Positions 10,880 to 24,000 are shown, numbered from the stretch's first letter. The stretch is 64,000 nt of DNA from Tanypteryx hageni (GCA_028673005.1 CM054112.1:188808564-188872563); one strand, 5' to 3'. Notes: generated from the sequence alone by a model not told the origin. A program made the numbers and translations.

Positions 10880-12897
10880 GTGAGTACCTTAGCCTTTTTT
10901 TGCCCTTACGGGACTTTTTAAGTCTCATATTTATGCACGTAAACTTTAATCGTATGCCGAGAAGATGATAGCCATCATATATCCCATTGCCTTTGAGTGT
11001 CCTCTGTTTCTGCCTGGAGACAGAAGCACATACTAGGCGCCACATAGCGCTGATTTATGCGAAGCCATAAGTGAAGTTTTTGATGCTTCCGCTCGTCCAG
11101 AAGGCCATTTCCACTTGGAGGCTGAGCAGTACTTTTGTTTTTGAGACTTTTTTTAGATCTATATGCTTTCTTGCGAGAGGTTTTGAATTTTATTGTGGAG
11201 ATGTAAAAGTATTTATTAGATGGAATGCTTGCCATTGTAATGACAAGTCAAGTAAATATTCGCAGTAATTTTCTGAAACTTCTCAGTCCCCTTACCAATA
11301 TATATTGTTGTATAACAATGAGAAATGACAACTGTTCGGCATTGGAAGCCTTTCCTTATTAATAACGAATTAAACGTGCAAAAACATGTAAATGTGCTAA
11401 TTTATGACGTCTAAGATTAAAGAATTTTTAATTTTTGAAAGTATAATATTAGATTAAAGTGCATATGATCTGGGTCGGCGACATTTTGTATCTTTAACGC
11501 TTTTGGTGCGGTTTCGTGGAACGACCCTTTCTATCGGATAAACCACTTAGAATGACATATTCGCTCGTGACCTAAATTCCCAAAAGTGAATGTTTATTAA
11601 AAGACTGCTCTTTAAATATGAAAACCTATTTTTACAAATACTATCTTATTCACCTATACTACGGCTCTTCTTGTGATGATGTTTACTCCGAGTTTGCAAA
11701 AGGTGTCTCTTCTTGTTTTATCGGTTGACGAGCCCTTGCAAATACGAGAGAAGAAACATGAAATGTTCATACACTTGCTGCGTGTTTTGTCGAACTGTTG
11801 ACTTTGGCGCGTTGACGTTCAATGGATAGCGCGCATAAAAAAACAACCGAGACGCCTGTTTATTCATTCGCGCACCCTGTTTTTTTCGGGTATTATTTTT
11901 TTGCGACGGGAAACATATCAGTCGCAGCGCTGTTGAAAATATTTTTTCAAAGCGTAATGGCCAAGCGTTAAAGAGTAACCCCTAAACGAAATTCGTCCGG
12001 TTAACTGCCGAGCCTGCGGCTTATCCCCTAAAAAAAATAAGCATCAGAAGAGGTGGACGGCTTTTAATAACAGAAGGGGTGTCGTTTCATAAATTAAAAA
12101 GTTTGCCGGGTTTATTGCCGCCGCTTCGCACGGTTGCCATATTGAAGGAGGCTGATTGATGGCGCTGATGGGAGATGGCGTCTAGGACGGGAGTGCGGAG
12201 GAAAGGTTTGGAAAATTGGAAGCTGTCGAATGTGTCCGTGCGCGTCACTATGTTTTATTAGTGATCGTAAAACGCCGGAAATAAACTTTTTTAACGAAGG
12301 GATCGTTTATTTCACGCAATTAAAACCCCATAAATATAACGGGCGTAATTGATTAGAAGAGAATTTTTTAGGGAACGATTGTACTGGTCACGGTAAAAAA
12401 GGTTTTATTGGTCCTTTGGAAGCGTCGTCGTTCTTTGAAGTTTCGCCCTAGCATACGCGATGGAAGATTAGGGTGATGAAATCAACCAACCCGTTAATTG
12501 TACTTATAAATGAAGTTCGTCATAGATGAATTATTTTATGGCGCAAGAGGACCATGGAAAGCATGTAATGCATGATATATATCGTAATAATAATTCCTCA
12601 TTTTTGTATAAGAGACATTATACAAAGGTGTGACATGTACACGATTATCAATTTAGACATTTATATGTTTAATTCATCGGAATCATTATATTGTTTCCGG
12701 GTAAATCCGCGGACAAGTGCAATTGCATTGATTTTGGAATATTTATTTATTAATATCATTTATTGGATTTTATTCATCAACAGCTAATCTTTAAAAAAAT
12801 ATGGAATACGTACCCTCAGTGTTAAAATGACTCGTTATCTGCTCAAACTCCCGCAGTCATAAGGACTAACACGCGATTTTTAAAAAGATCGATTTAA

Positions 12898-12948
<51 letters not shown>

Positions 12949-14791
12949 GCCTGGACTTTCTTGAAAGATATTGCAGTTTCTGGTGGTATGAAATTACATC
13001 AAAATGGATGATGATGATATGGCGCTAGCTCGGCAAGAGCTCCTTATCCTCCACCTAATTGATTTATGGCACGCACTGCATCCATTAATCTCCATTCAAC
13101 TTGGCGTTTTATGAGTCTAGCAAGACCTCATTTAACAGGGGCCGCCGGCCTTTCACATCTGAATCGATTTTTCACAGTTTCAGCAGTCATAAGGTTGCAA
13201 TTTCCCGTGAATGCGAGCTCCAGACCTCATACAGAGCAGACTATTCTGACCATTAAACCGAATACCGAAACGGCCTCTTCTATTTCATGAAACGACGAAA
13301 ATGAAATATCTCCGCAGTTTTCGACGTGTCTGGCGTTTTTACGAGCGGAGGAATGGGTTAAAAAATAGAATTTTCCTAGGGTGAGAATAGCGAATTTAAT
13401 TCACTATGTGAATCTCTCCAGAATCTATTATGCTCTGCGCTATATGATTTTTTTGTAATATGTAAAATACACGTTTGTAGAAATAACGCATGCTGGCGCA
13501 TTTTAACTCCCAAACAAAAACCATACCTACGTTCGTTTGATGACGGGAGACAATAAAAACGTAGCAAGGACGCCCAATCACACGAAAAATAGAGCAAGGG
13601 AAGTAGGTGTGATGGGCGAATAAATAAATCCCGTAATTGAAATGCTAAAATTCGAGTGTATTGCAGTTTGCACGTAATAATTTCATAATGAGAATGAACG
13701 CTCACATGAAATTTTCAGTCTTTTTTTATGACGTGGGAGTGCGTTTCAAAGTTTGTTTTTCATTTTGTGGGAAAAAATTTTCCCGAAACATCTGTTCCGT
13801 TTTAAATTACTCCGAGCCGTCCTCCGCCAATAAATTGTATCTGTCGATCGGCGAGCTGGATCTCCTGGAGCGACCGAATCCGACAACCGCCCCGAGGATA
13901 TTAGTTCCGTCGACACCAGAGTTAATTAATTATTGCTGATGAAGTGGAAATATATTTCGAAATATGATCTGATGAAAAATTATTTTATGAATTGTCACCG
14001 GTGACCAATTAAAAATCATTGCTGATCGAAAAAAAGTATTGCATACTGCGTGAGTGCGTTGCGATTCCACTAAAAAGAAATGTATTTTAAACAAACAAAA
14101 AAGCCTCCTAAATTTTAATCAAACTGAGTAAAAATAGTGAAGTTTACGTTAATTGGTTAATTGATGTAGTGTAGAAATAATCTTTCTGGGAAGCTTGTAA
14201 TAATCGTTGCCTACTTCGTGGAACAAAAGAGGTTTCCTTCCTATTTTGAACTATCAAACAACTGACGTAAAAATATTGTAAACTCCATTGATCTGTGGAA
14301 AGTTGAGAAAAAGTAGCTAGAATTAAATTTATAGTTGAGAATAATTAATTATTTTTGGTAGAATTTAAATTTTTTATTACAGAAATTTGCTGAAATTCGT
14401 GAAATGTGTTTTCTCCCTATTGTTGGACATATTCCATAGCAAGTGCTTTTATTATATGGATCGCGCAACAGAACAAAATTGGTAGCAAGACTTATAATAT
14501 TAACGTATCAAAACACAGGAAACGAATTCGTATCCCACGATAGATTGTTTTTATCTGGAATCCCTCTCGCTCTTTGTTGCGAGTTTACGATAAATGAAAA
14601 TAAAAGATATTTTTATAGGAAGGCGCAGGGATTGGTCATATTTCTCCTTGTGGGTCGAGGGAAGAAATTGAAATACGCTAGTCTGAACGCCCCTAGTTAG
14701 TTAGAAGTTAAAATATAAAGGTATCATGAATAATACAAAGTTAATCCATTGCCTTAAATTAATGCAGATAACGCAGGGAAAAGATGAAAAA
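10880..14791 (+). other. Probable continuing NAV intron, no gene recognised
   Basis: It begins with the gtgagt donor of the second CH exon. The sequence is mostly AT-rich and non-repetitive, with one TA tract at 12901-12946 and a TGATGATGATAT run near 13007. The ORF ending at 13939 has a GC-rich codon-like stretch (13800-13930) but no family that I recognise. Confidence 0.5.
12901..12946. repeat. TA microsatellite
   Basis: About 23 uninterrupted TA units. Confidence 0.95.
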
Positions 14792-16009
14792 TCCTATAAA
14801 TAAAAGAGAATGTTTGTCTGTCTGTGGCAGCCATAACTCTGCAGAAAATAAAAGTAGGAGGTTAAAAATTTGGCATCAGCTTCAGGTTGATTCTAAGAGT
14901 TGCAGTGGCAAATAAAATCCAAATCAGCCTACGGGGGCCCGAGGGTCCACATTGTTGGTCCAAATGCCGGTTTTTTAAGATATCTCAGCAACCAATTGAC
15001 CGATTTTGTTGAATTCTCCAATAATATCAATGTTTTGATGTGATACATTTCGAGCCTAAAATGGATCAAATCGGTCTATGGGGTCAAGGATCTTAATGTA
15101 GGATCGATCCAAATTTCACGATTTCGAGGGGTCCCCATGGAACGGTCGGTCCAAATTTCGGCAATGTCCGTCTACCTGTACGTATATATCAGGGAAGATT
15201 TGGCTGAACCGATTTCAACCAAATTAGGTAGGTACATAGAATCTTCACATAAATACATGACCAAAATGATATATTTGGAGCGAATATACCAAGCAGGGGT
15301 GCGACAATTGCAAAATCAAATTTTCTGTAGTTATGCTATAATTAATAACAATAATAATGACTGATATCACTACAGTCAAAAAGTATATTGTTGTAGTTAA
15401 TTTGAGTGCTATGTGTAATGTGTGAGAATTATTGCTTCATTCGTTGTGCACATTGTGATGAAACTTTATGTATTAACCACATTTTAGTGACAATTTCTTT
15501 CATTACCATTAACTATGTTTAAATCTTTCAGTAATGCAAAAAATGCAAACTTTTTTGCTTTAATCTCCTGCAAGTAATATATATGAACCCATAACTTTTT
15601 ACCTCTTTGCTCTCAGCAGCTAACGTTAATGAATTTTGAAGTTTTTTTGCATACACTTTCTATGGAAGAAAAGTTATAAAAATCTGTTAGTGCGAGTTGG
15701 GATCCTTCCCTTGTAAGTAAGAGTGCTACAGTTGCAAATTTGAACTTTTCGGTAATTTTGAATTTGGAAGGAATTGGCCGACCCGATTTCAACGAAATCT
15801 TGTATGAAGGAGTTGTGGAAGATAAAAAAAAACATAAATAAGATTTTTAGGATAGATATACGAAGCAGCGCTGCCAAAATAAAAGTAATAAAAATTATCT
15901 TTTTATACGTGTTTGTGTTGAATTGTTAACATCGATTTTAACCATATTATAATGTTTATTATTCACACACACACACGCATATGTATGTATGTATGTATGT
16001 ATATATGTA

Positions 16010-16069
<60 letters not shown>

Positions 16070-16334
16070 CATAATAACATATTTGGACAGAATCAACTAA
16101 ACAGGGGTGGCAAAATTACAAATTAAACTCTTTCAGTAACTATGGATTTGGAAGGAATTGCCTCAACAGATGTCAACTAATTTATATATATATGGTTTTT
16201 ACAAAATACAATAATGAAATCAATATTTTTAAAGCGGAGCTTAAGAGCAGAGCTACCACAATTAATAAACAATAAAAATCGTTTGCAACTTAAAAGAAAA
16301 CCCTTTCCCGAGCGTAGCCGGGCATTTCAGCTAG
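14792..16334 (+). mobile_element. Non-autonomous Helitron-like element, about 1.54 kb
   Basis: The left end follows an A and reads TCCTATAAATAAAAGAG, with a TGTTTGTCTGTCTG motif just inside, as in many insect Helitrons. The right end has a GC hairpin (16307-16322, CCCG...CGGG) about 9 bp before the terminal CTAG, followed by T. Insertion between A and T without target duplication fits Helitrons. There is no Rep/helicase coding. Internal segments such as 'accgatttcaaccaaa' and 'gtgccacaatt...' recur with divergence inside the element and also in the units at 24400-26773, so the elements are related. Confidence 0.75.
15962..16065. repeat. Compound CA / TATG / TA microsatellite inside the Helitron
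   Basis: (CA)n at 15962-15976, TATG repeats at about 15981-16018, then TA to about 16065. Confidence 0.9.
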
Positions 16335-17159
16335 TAAATAATAAAAGAAGCGGCCCTTTTCGTGAACCATAGGACAGGGGTGTGATTGTTGGAACGAAAA
16401 TAGGATATGCGAAAATTCCAAGCATCAGCGATTAAACTTGGACGAGCATGCGACGTATTCTCGTATTGCAAATATTGCGAGTCATATCCAAACCCAACGC
16501 TACCTAATTTTGCATATTTGGCTGTGGTATTGCGGAATCCTTGGACTTCCGTCGCAAAATTTAGCGGAATTAACAGCCATACAATAACGCTTATAATCCA
16601 TTCATTTGAATACGCTGATGATGTAGAACTGAATTAAATTGCTCGTTCTTTAAAAGAACTTTGGCAACGACCCGCACTGAGCGCTTTATTATTTGTACAG
16701 AAATTTTCGTACGCGTAACATGTGTTTCGATAGTGCTGGTTTTAGTTCTCTCCGTAGGGAGATAGCATTCTCGGAAGCCACGTGTGGACGGACTGTATTT
16801 CTTTTTAAATGAAAAATAACCCAATCTGCTCTATCAATCGGCCCCCTGCCCCAAAATAAAGGACTCTATTATATACACGCGTATTCAACCCTTCCCTTCT
16901 TCCGTTCCAAATGTTTTTTCGTTTCGCTTTCGTTCCGCAAAACCTTTCTCGACCACCCTCAAAATATTTTTCTTTCCGCAAGTTCTTCATGAGATCAACT
17001 ATGGCTCACCAACATTTCCACACACGCAAACGGGCACACACACACACACACACACACACACGCCTAAACAGACGCACGCACATATATACACACACCGTTG
17101 CGAGGAGCAATCACCAAGCCGTGTTTATTAGGGCGAGGGGCGAGTGGTCGCGGTGCCCA
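16335..17159. other. No gene recognised
   Basis: Unique-looking sequence, with a CA repeat at about 17036-17062. ORFs on both strands are short and show no recognisable family. Confidence 0.5.
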
Positions 17160-19035
17160 GAGGGCTGGTGAATTTTGGAACGGGGGGAGGTGAGGAGGTA
17201 GAGGAGAGAGAGAAGGGGAATGGAGAGAACGAGAGAGAGAGAAAGGAAGAGAGAGAGAGAGAGAAAGGAAGAGAGAGAGAGATAGATAGAGAGCTCTTTT
17301 CTCCCTTTTCGCATTCTGTACACGTGTGTGGCGGGACTTGCACGCTTTCGAGCGGGCACATCCAATGTAAATATGAAGGGGGAGAGGGGAAAAAAGGATG
17401 GAAAGGGGATGCAGTGAGTGAGGGATGCTCCGAAGAGAGGGAGAGGAAGAGAGGGAGGGATAGAAAAGAAGGGAAAGTGAGCGAGAGGAAGGGAGAGAGT
17501 AGGAAATCTCGATAGAAGGGGAGGGAAATAGGGAGGTGAGTTGGTGGGGGAGATGGATATGGGGGATTCCGATCGAAGATGCAAATTCTCCTTCTCTCTC
17601 CCTTTTCCTCTCTCTCTCTCTTCCTTGCTCTCTAGCGTGGAAGAAGGCTCGTGGGAAGAGGGGAATTTTTTCCTCTGCGCTTCTCTACTACTTTTGGGGA
17701 TTCTCGGAACGTTAAACTAGGAAGAAACTTTTTGGAAGGCGCCTTGATCGCCTCTCTCCATTTTTCTCTATCTCTCTTTTTCTCGCGTATCCTTTATCTC
17801 TCTCTCTCTCTCTCCGTCGTTCTTTCTTCTTGGTGGATGGTGGCGCGAGAGATTGTCACGGCGTCTGGATATCTGAGAGTTGCCTTCCGTAAAAGGAATC
17901 GTGCGCGAGAATGGCGGATCGAAGGGGTTTTTTGATGGTGCTTGTGGAGAGAGAGAGGATCTGAGGTAGGGGAGGAGGCCAAAGTGAAAGAGATCCGACG
18001 GTCGTTATCTACATCGGATTTCCTCCGCGAGAGAGCGATTCGGTCGTTTTTGGTATGGTAATAATCGTTTTTTTTTGTCCGGCGGAGTATCTTATCCTCC
18101 TCTCTCTCTCTTTCTCCCCCTTTCTGCCTCTCTCTCTCTCCTTTTCTGTCTCCCTCTACTTTTCTGTCTCTCTCTTACTGTCTATCTCCCCCTCTCTCCC
18201 TTTCTGTCTCTCTCTCGCTTTCTTTCTCTTTCTCCCTTTCTGTCTATCTCTCTCCCTTTCTGTCTCTCTCCCTCTCTCCCTTTCTGTCTCTCTCCCTCTC
18301 TCCCTTTCTGTCTCTCTCCCTCTCTCTCCCTTTCTGTCTCTCTCCCTCTCTCTCCCTTTCTGTCTCTCTCCCTCTCTCCCTTTCTGTCTCTCTCCCTCTC
18401 TCTCCCTTTCTGTCTCTCTCCCTCTACCTCTCTCTCTCCCTCTACCTCTCTCTCTCTCTCCCTCTACCTCTCTCTCTCTCTCCCTCTACCTCTCTCTCTC
18501 TCTCTCCCTCTACCCCTCTCCCTCTTCCCCTCTCTCTCTCCCCCTCTACCCCTCTCTCTCTCCCTCTACCCCACTCTCTCTCCCTCTACCGCACTCTCTC
18601 TCCCTCTACCCCACTCTCTCTCCCTCTACCCCCCTCTCTCTCTCTCCCTCTCTCTCTCCCTCTCTCTCTCCCTCTTCCCCTCTCTCTCTCCCTCTTCCCC
18701 TCTCTCTCTCTCCCTCTTCCCCTCTCTCTCTCCCTCTTCCCCTCTCTCTCTCTCCCTCTACCCCTCTCTCTCTCCCTCTACCCCTCTCTCTCTCCCTCTA
18801 CCCCTCTCTCTCTCCCTCTACTCCTCTCTCTCTCCCTCTACCCCTCTCTCTCTCCCTCTACCCCTCTCTCTCTCCCTCTACCCCTCTCTCTCCCTCATCC
18901 CCTCTCTCTCCCTCATCCTCTCTCTCTCTCCCTCATCCCCTCTCTCTCCCTCTTCCTCTCTCCCTTTCTCTCCCTCTTCCTCTCTCCCTTTCTCTCCCTC
19001 TTTCCCCTCCCCCCTCTCTCTCTCTCTCCCTCTTT
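17160..19035. repeat. Large purine block followed by a CT-rich minisatellite
   Basis: About 17160-17580 is purine-rich (GAGAGA and GGAAG runs). The strand bias then flips and 17581-17820 and 18095-19035 are nearly pure pyrimidine. Within the latter, about 18237-18420 repeats a CCCTTTCTGTCTCTCTC-type unit. About 18760-18890 is an exact or near-exact 20-bp tandem repeat whose unit reads CCCCTCTCTCTCTCCCTCTA. The 340-375-residue Ser/Leu/Pro ORFs across it are by-products. Such mirror-symmetric polypyrimidine can form triplex (H-) DNA. Confidence 0.9.
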
Positions 19036-19310
19036 CCCCTTGCTCTTATTCCTCTTTTTTCTCTACCGTTTTCCATTCCGTGAAACGTTTCTACGTGTTA
19101 GCTCCTCTTCGTCGATTCCAGCGTCGATATATGAAACGCGCTCGTCTCGAGGGCCGCGTTGAGTGGTGGAGGGAGGGAGGTCCTCACACTCAGGCGTACT
19201 GAAGCGCTGTACTGTGCTGTAACTTAATTCAATGGTCAAAAATCCGAATTATTATCGATTGAAAAGATAAGTCGGTCAAATAACGTACATAGGTTATTTT
19301 ACATGACAGT

Positions 19311-19416
19311 AACAAAAGTAGAATACTCCTTTAGCCAAAACAACTAGAGGGCTGTTTTGGCTAAAGGAGTATTCTACTTTTGTTAGTTTTGGCCAAAGTT
19401 ATTGAGCTACTATCAA
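19311..19416. mobile_element. Terminal remnant of a Penelope-like element with 12-bp target duplication
   Basis: The insert of about 106 bp consists of two inverted arms, GAATACTCCTTTAGCCAAAA and its complement, plus the tail TTTTGGCCAAAG...GAGCTACTAT. These are the same ends as the PLE at 32186-34005. It is flanked by TTACATGACAGT on both sides (19299-19310 and 19417-19428). The whole interior, including the reverse transcriptase, is missing, making it an analogue of a solo LTR for a PLE. Confidence 0.8.
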
Positions 19417-19428
19417 TTACATGACAGT

Positions 19429-20508
19429 GTTAACCTTAATAAAGTCTCACGTCTGACGGTGAATTCAAGCCGACCCCTTAGAACAACTTCAACGGCGATA
19501 AAATACTATTTCGATCAAAATGCAATCGAAATGAATCCTATCTCAGTTCGATATTGTATTATCAACCACGCAGATGATTAACATGCTTTCTATAGCAAAA
19601 AACGTTAAACAAAACAACGCACCTCGGTTAAAGTATGGTAATTCACAAATTTTTCGTTCTAAAAAAATCTTCTATCGGATTCGAGCCAGAATATAATATT
19701 ATGTATATGTAATATATTTTGCTAGATTATTCATTTTTGAACTAAGAATTTTTTATTCCAGCTTATGTCTCAGGAACAGTTTATTACCAAGGATTACGGC
19801 TACTTGGTATTCGAATTGCGTGTATCGTTTATTTATTTATTGCCGCAGGATGTCTTTATCATTTATAATTCCTTTGAATCTATCCAATCCACGAGAAGAG
19901 AAAGCGAAACTTGCCAGATCTCACTTCAATAATAAGAGTCGATTTTTCGAGCTGAAGTTGAATTAAACAGCGTCAACAATGATGGTCCCATTCAATTTCC
20001 TGCTATGTTATGGTGTTTTATTAGTCGTCGTTGCATCAATCTGGGAAGTGAATTCCCGCTCATTCAAGTTCAAAAGTCTCTGTGCGACTCTTGAGCCAGA
20101 TTTGCGAGCGTTGGATGTCGGTCGCGCAGAGCATGGCTTGGACGGTATCGGGCGCGTGGGAAATTAAATTTGAGCGAGACAGAGAAAGGGTTTCGAGTGT
20201 GCCGAGGCGATTCCGCGGAAATCGTTAACACGACGGGAATAAAGCTGTTTTGCGAGTTCGGGCGGAAATTCATCAAAGCGCGTGATTGTTACGCGAGAAG
20301 TTTGCGCGGGCGGAAATTTTTGCGACCGCGTTTTTCGCTCTTCTTGTCCCTTCGTCGTAGATTCGTGGCATAGGGATCAGAATTAGTAAATGGACCAAGA
20401 AGTGTTCTATTTTCAGCCCGTCGGCGAATATCTCACAGTGGTTTCGGAGGATGGGATGGAGAGAAGTACGAAATGGGCCACTCGACTAATATGGCCTTAT
20501 GTTAGGAT
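19429..20508. other. No gene recognised
   Basis: The 62-residue ORF at 19979-20167 starts with a hydrophobic, signal-peptide-like stretch but has no splice context or family match. I do not call it a gene. Confidence 0.5.
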
Positions 20509-20578
20509 ATTTTTATACCTATGCGCGGATAAAATGCCAAATTTTTGACATTTCTGCGAGAATAAGGCCACGACTGAG

Positions 20579-20641
<63 letters not shown>

Positions 20642-20812
20642 ATGTCAACAAGGTGTTGGGATGAGGAAACCCAGTGAACACTCACCAATCAGACGACTTC
20701 AGGTTGGCGAGGCCCCGGGGATGTCGAAGCGACACACGTAAAAGAACACTAAAACACAGATATAATATATATGTCAAAAATTTTGAATTTTATCCGCGCA
20801 TAGGTATAAAAA
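20509..20812. repeat. Fold-back structure with about 42-bp inverted arms around a TA tract
   Basis: The left arm (about 20509-20551) contains ATACCTATGCGCGGATAAAA and the right arm (about 20771-20812) contains its reverse complement; the arms match with few differences. Between them lie a TA tract (20578-20639) and a PLE-related fragment (20640-20765). It may be a fold-back transposon or a PLE insertion with inverted ends. Confidence 0.65.
20640..20765 (-). mobile_element. Fragment of a PLE-type 3' repeat, shared with 60267-60450
   Basis: About 120 bp is almost identical to 60267-60388, from 'gatgtcaacaaggtgttggg' to 'aacactaaaacacag', again next to a TA tract. The 60.4-kb copy continues into a hammerhead-like motif. 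This copy stops just before that motif, so it lacks it. Confidence 0.7.
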
Positions 20813-20897
20813 AATTTAATTTAATTTAAACCCGGACCTCCTATAACACGGGGTATGAGTTCTGAAAAAGTGCTGTATAATGTAAATGTAAAAATGC

Positions 20898-20993
20898 ACT
20901 GGTGGTGTAGTGGTTAGCGTGTCGGCTTTCTATTGCAAAGTTCGGGGGTTCAAACCCCTCGAATGGAGGTTTTATTTAAAAAAAAAAAAAAAA
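20898..20993 (+). repeat. tRNA-derived SINE with poly(A) tail
   Basis: The head has a good A box (GGTGTAGTGGTTAGCGTG) and B box (GGGGTTCAAACCCC with a paired T stem), resembling tRNA-Glu-like heads. The acceptor stem does not pair, so it is not a tRNA gene. A tail of 16 A ends at 20993. It sits immediately 5' of RTE copy 1, but the RTE 3' end is ATGATGA-type, so a different LINE would be needed to mobilise it. Confidence 0.65.
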
Positions 20994-21027
20994 CTATCAT
21001 CAGTGCCTGGCAGTAGGCAGCAGTACT

Positions 21028-24000
21028 GTCAGTATGGTATAGAGCCGAAAACAAATGATGTTGGTTGGGTCTATATCCAATACAGCTGTAGGCGTGATCA
21101 GGACGATTTGAACGGCTACAGTACTGCGATGTGGAAAGCAAGAGGGAAACTACCACATTACAATCCCTAGTAAAGATTATATGGTTGGACAATATGAGTT
21201 CTCTCGAGGTAAAACAATCCGGAGGTAAAATAGTCCCCCAATCGGATCTCCGGGCGGGGACTGCCTTGAGGAAAACATTTGTCGAAAGTAAATTACGAAT
21301 AGGGACTTGGAACGTAAGAACTATGAGAAAGGCAGGAAAGTTAGAGAACTTGAAAGAAGAAATGAGAAGAAATAGAGTTGACATTATAGGGCTAAGCGAA
21401 ACTAGATGGGAGGGAGAAGGACAGTTCGACTCGGAAGAATTCACGGTAGTTTATTCTGGAGGAAATAGTGGGGAAAGGGGAGTAGCTCTGGTACTTAGGA
21501 AAGATATGATGAAAAGCGTGACAAAGATAATAGCAACGAACGATAGACTGATGGCAATAAAGCTAAAAGCAGTCCCAGTGGACATGCTGATAATCCAGGT
21601 ATATATGCCAACGTCAGCTCATGACGATGAAGAAATAGATGAGATCTATGAGCAAATTAATGAAATTTACGAAGAAGACGGAAGAGGAAAGGTAAACTGC
21701 ATAATAATGGGAGATTGGAACAGCATAGTCGGAGAAGGACAGGAAGAAAATGTTGTCGGGCAATACGGACTTGGGAAGAGAAATCGAGGAGGGGAGAAAC
21801 TCGTAGAATTCTGCATCAATAATGACCTTGTAGTGACTAATACATGGTTCAAAAACCATAAACGAAGGTTATACACATGGAAAAGCCCAGGAGATAGAAT
21901 GAGATGCCAAATAGATTACATCCTTGTAAAACAAAGATTTAGGAACAGCATAAAGAACGCCAAGGCATTGCAAGGAGCAGACATTGATTCAGATCACAGC
22001 CTTCTAATACTTGACGTGAGTACAAAGCTCAAACAAATAAGAAAAACGAGAAGAGAAAGACAGACCTGGGACCTACAAAAACTGAAAGAAAGGCAGGATG
22101 TAGTCAGCATGAAGTTGGAAGATAACCTAAGAAAGTTGGAAAACAAACCGAAGACCGTTGATATAGAATGGGATGAAATTAAAACCAGTATCAAGGATAC
22201 CTTGGATAAAGAGATTGGAAAACAAGAGAAGAAAATCAGAAAACCATGGATCACGAAGGAAATGCTGGAGAAAATGGATGAGAGACGAAAATGGAAAAAC
22301 GTTAACAGTGAAGAAGGTAGAGCCAACTATAGGCGTATAAACAATGAGTTGAGAAGGGTAACAGATAAAGCTAGAGAAAATTGGCTAAAAGGAAAATGTG
22401 ATGAAATAGAACAAATGGAGAAATTAGGACGGTACGATATGATGTACGCTAGGGCACTGGAATTAGAAGATAAGAAGTCTAATGGAATTTGTGGTAAAGG
22501 AATTATGAATACGGATGGGAAGAAACAAAGGATGTAGCACAGGTATGGGAAGAATACATTAAGGAATTATACAGCAAACAGACAGGAGCGGCAAAAATAG
22601 AACTGGAAAATGAGGAAAACATTGAAGAAGATAACTTAGGACCAAGTATTATGGAGAGCGAAGTAGAAAAAGCGATAGTGGAACTTAAGAAGGGGAAAGC
22701 CACGGGCAGCGATGGAATACCGGCTGAGATACTTAAAGTCATAGGATCAGAAGGACTAAAAGCGATCACGAAATTAATTAATAAGATTTACGACACGGGA
22801 GAGTGGCCTCAGGATTTCCTAGAAGTAACAATGATCCCTCTAAAGAAGAAGCCAAAGGCAATGCAGTGTAAAGATTACAGAACTATAAGCCTTCTGTCAC
22901 ACACATCCAAGATCATCACGAGGATTCTTAATAAAAGGCTGGAGAAAAAGGCAGAAGAAATAATAGGGGAAGATCAATTCGGTTTCAGAAAAGGACGAGG
23001 AACTAGAGATGCTATAGGAGTAGTTAGAATCATATCAGAAAGGGCAATAGAATACAGTCAAGATATCTGCGCATGTTTCGTAGACTGGCAGAAGGCCTTT
23101 GATAGAGTAAATTGGGTAAAGTTGATGAAGATATTAACGGATATAGGTGTAGACTGGAAAGACAGGAGACTGATTAGGAATCTATATGAGAATCAAGTTG
23201 TAAAGGTCAGGTTTGAGAATGTGGACACCTGCGGAATAAATATCGGTAGAGGAGTAAGACAAGGATGCTGCCTATCGCCAACCCTATTCAATATATATGG
23301 AGAAAGTCTAATGCAAGAAGCTTTAGAAGGCACAGGGGATTTCAAAATTGGAGGAAGGATTATAAGAACAGTAAAATACGCAGATGATCAAGTACTTCTA
23401 GCAAGAAAGGAAGAGGAGCTACAAAAAATGATAAATAGACTAGTGATAACAGGTAGAAAATATGGTATGGAAATAAATACAGAAAAATCCAAGGTCATTC
23501 GAATATCGGGTAAAGAAGAGAATCTGAACATAACTATTGGGGGAAAGCCATTAGAACAAGTTTCAGAATATAAATACCTTGGAAGTATCATAACACGAGA
23601 TGCAAAATGTACAGATGAGATCAAAACTAGAATAGGAAAAGCAAAAGCGGCTTTCAGGAGAAAGAAACAACTACTTACAGGGAATATAAGGGAAGATATC
23701 CGCAAGAAGTTGATAAAATGCTACGTATGGAGTATAGCATTGTATGGGGCAGAAACATGGACGCTAAGGAAAAATGACATCAAATACTTGGAAAGCTTTG
23801 AAATGTGGACTTGGAGGAGAATGCTGAAGATAAAATGGACAGATAGGATGAAAAACGATGAAGTGCTACGAAGAATAGGAGAGAAGCGAATGATTATACA
23901 GACTATCAGAAAGAGGAAGGCTAACTGGGTTGGACATTACCTGAGGAGAGAGAGTATGATTAAAGACGTGTTAGAAGGAAAACTAGATGGGAAAAGGGAA

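Noticed and set aside
13661..13939. 92-residue ORF with codon-like GC-rich 3' half
   Set aside because: No recognisable domain or splice context; could be decayed transposon coding, but I could not align it to anything in the window.
13935..13972. Hammerhead-like CTGATGA...GAAA string
   Set aside because: Stem II can form weakly, but there is no stem I and no UH cleavage position in the right place.
18055..19202. Long + strand ORFs of 342 and 375 residues
   Set aside because: They are Ser/Leu/Pro repeats read in overlapping frames from a CT minisatellite; stop codons cannot occur in pure CT sequence, so length means nothing.
19979..20167. Small secreted protein candidate of 62 residues
   Set aside because: Only a hydrophobic start supports it; no family, conserved cysteines or gene structure.
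20898..20965. Functional tRNA gene
   Set aside because: Acceptor stem unpaired and a poly(A) tail follows, so a SINE is the better call.
21131..22537. 'Craniofacial development protein 2' as a host gene
   Set aside because: The endonuclease motifs, fused downstream RT and second copy show it is an RTE retrotransposon.
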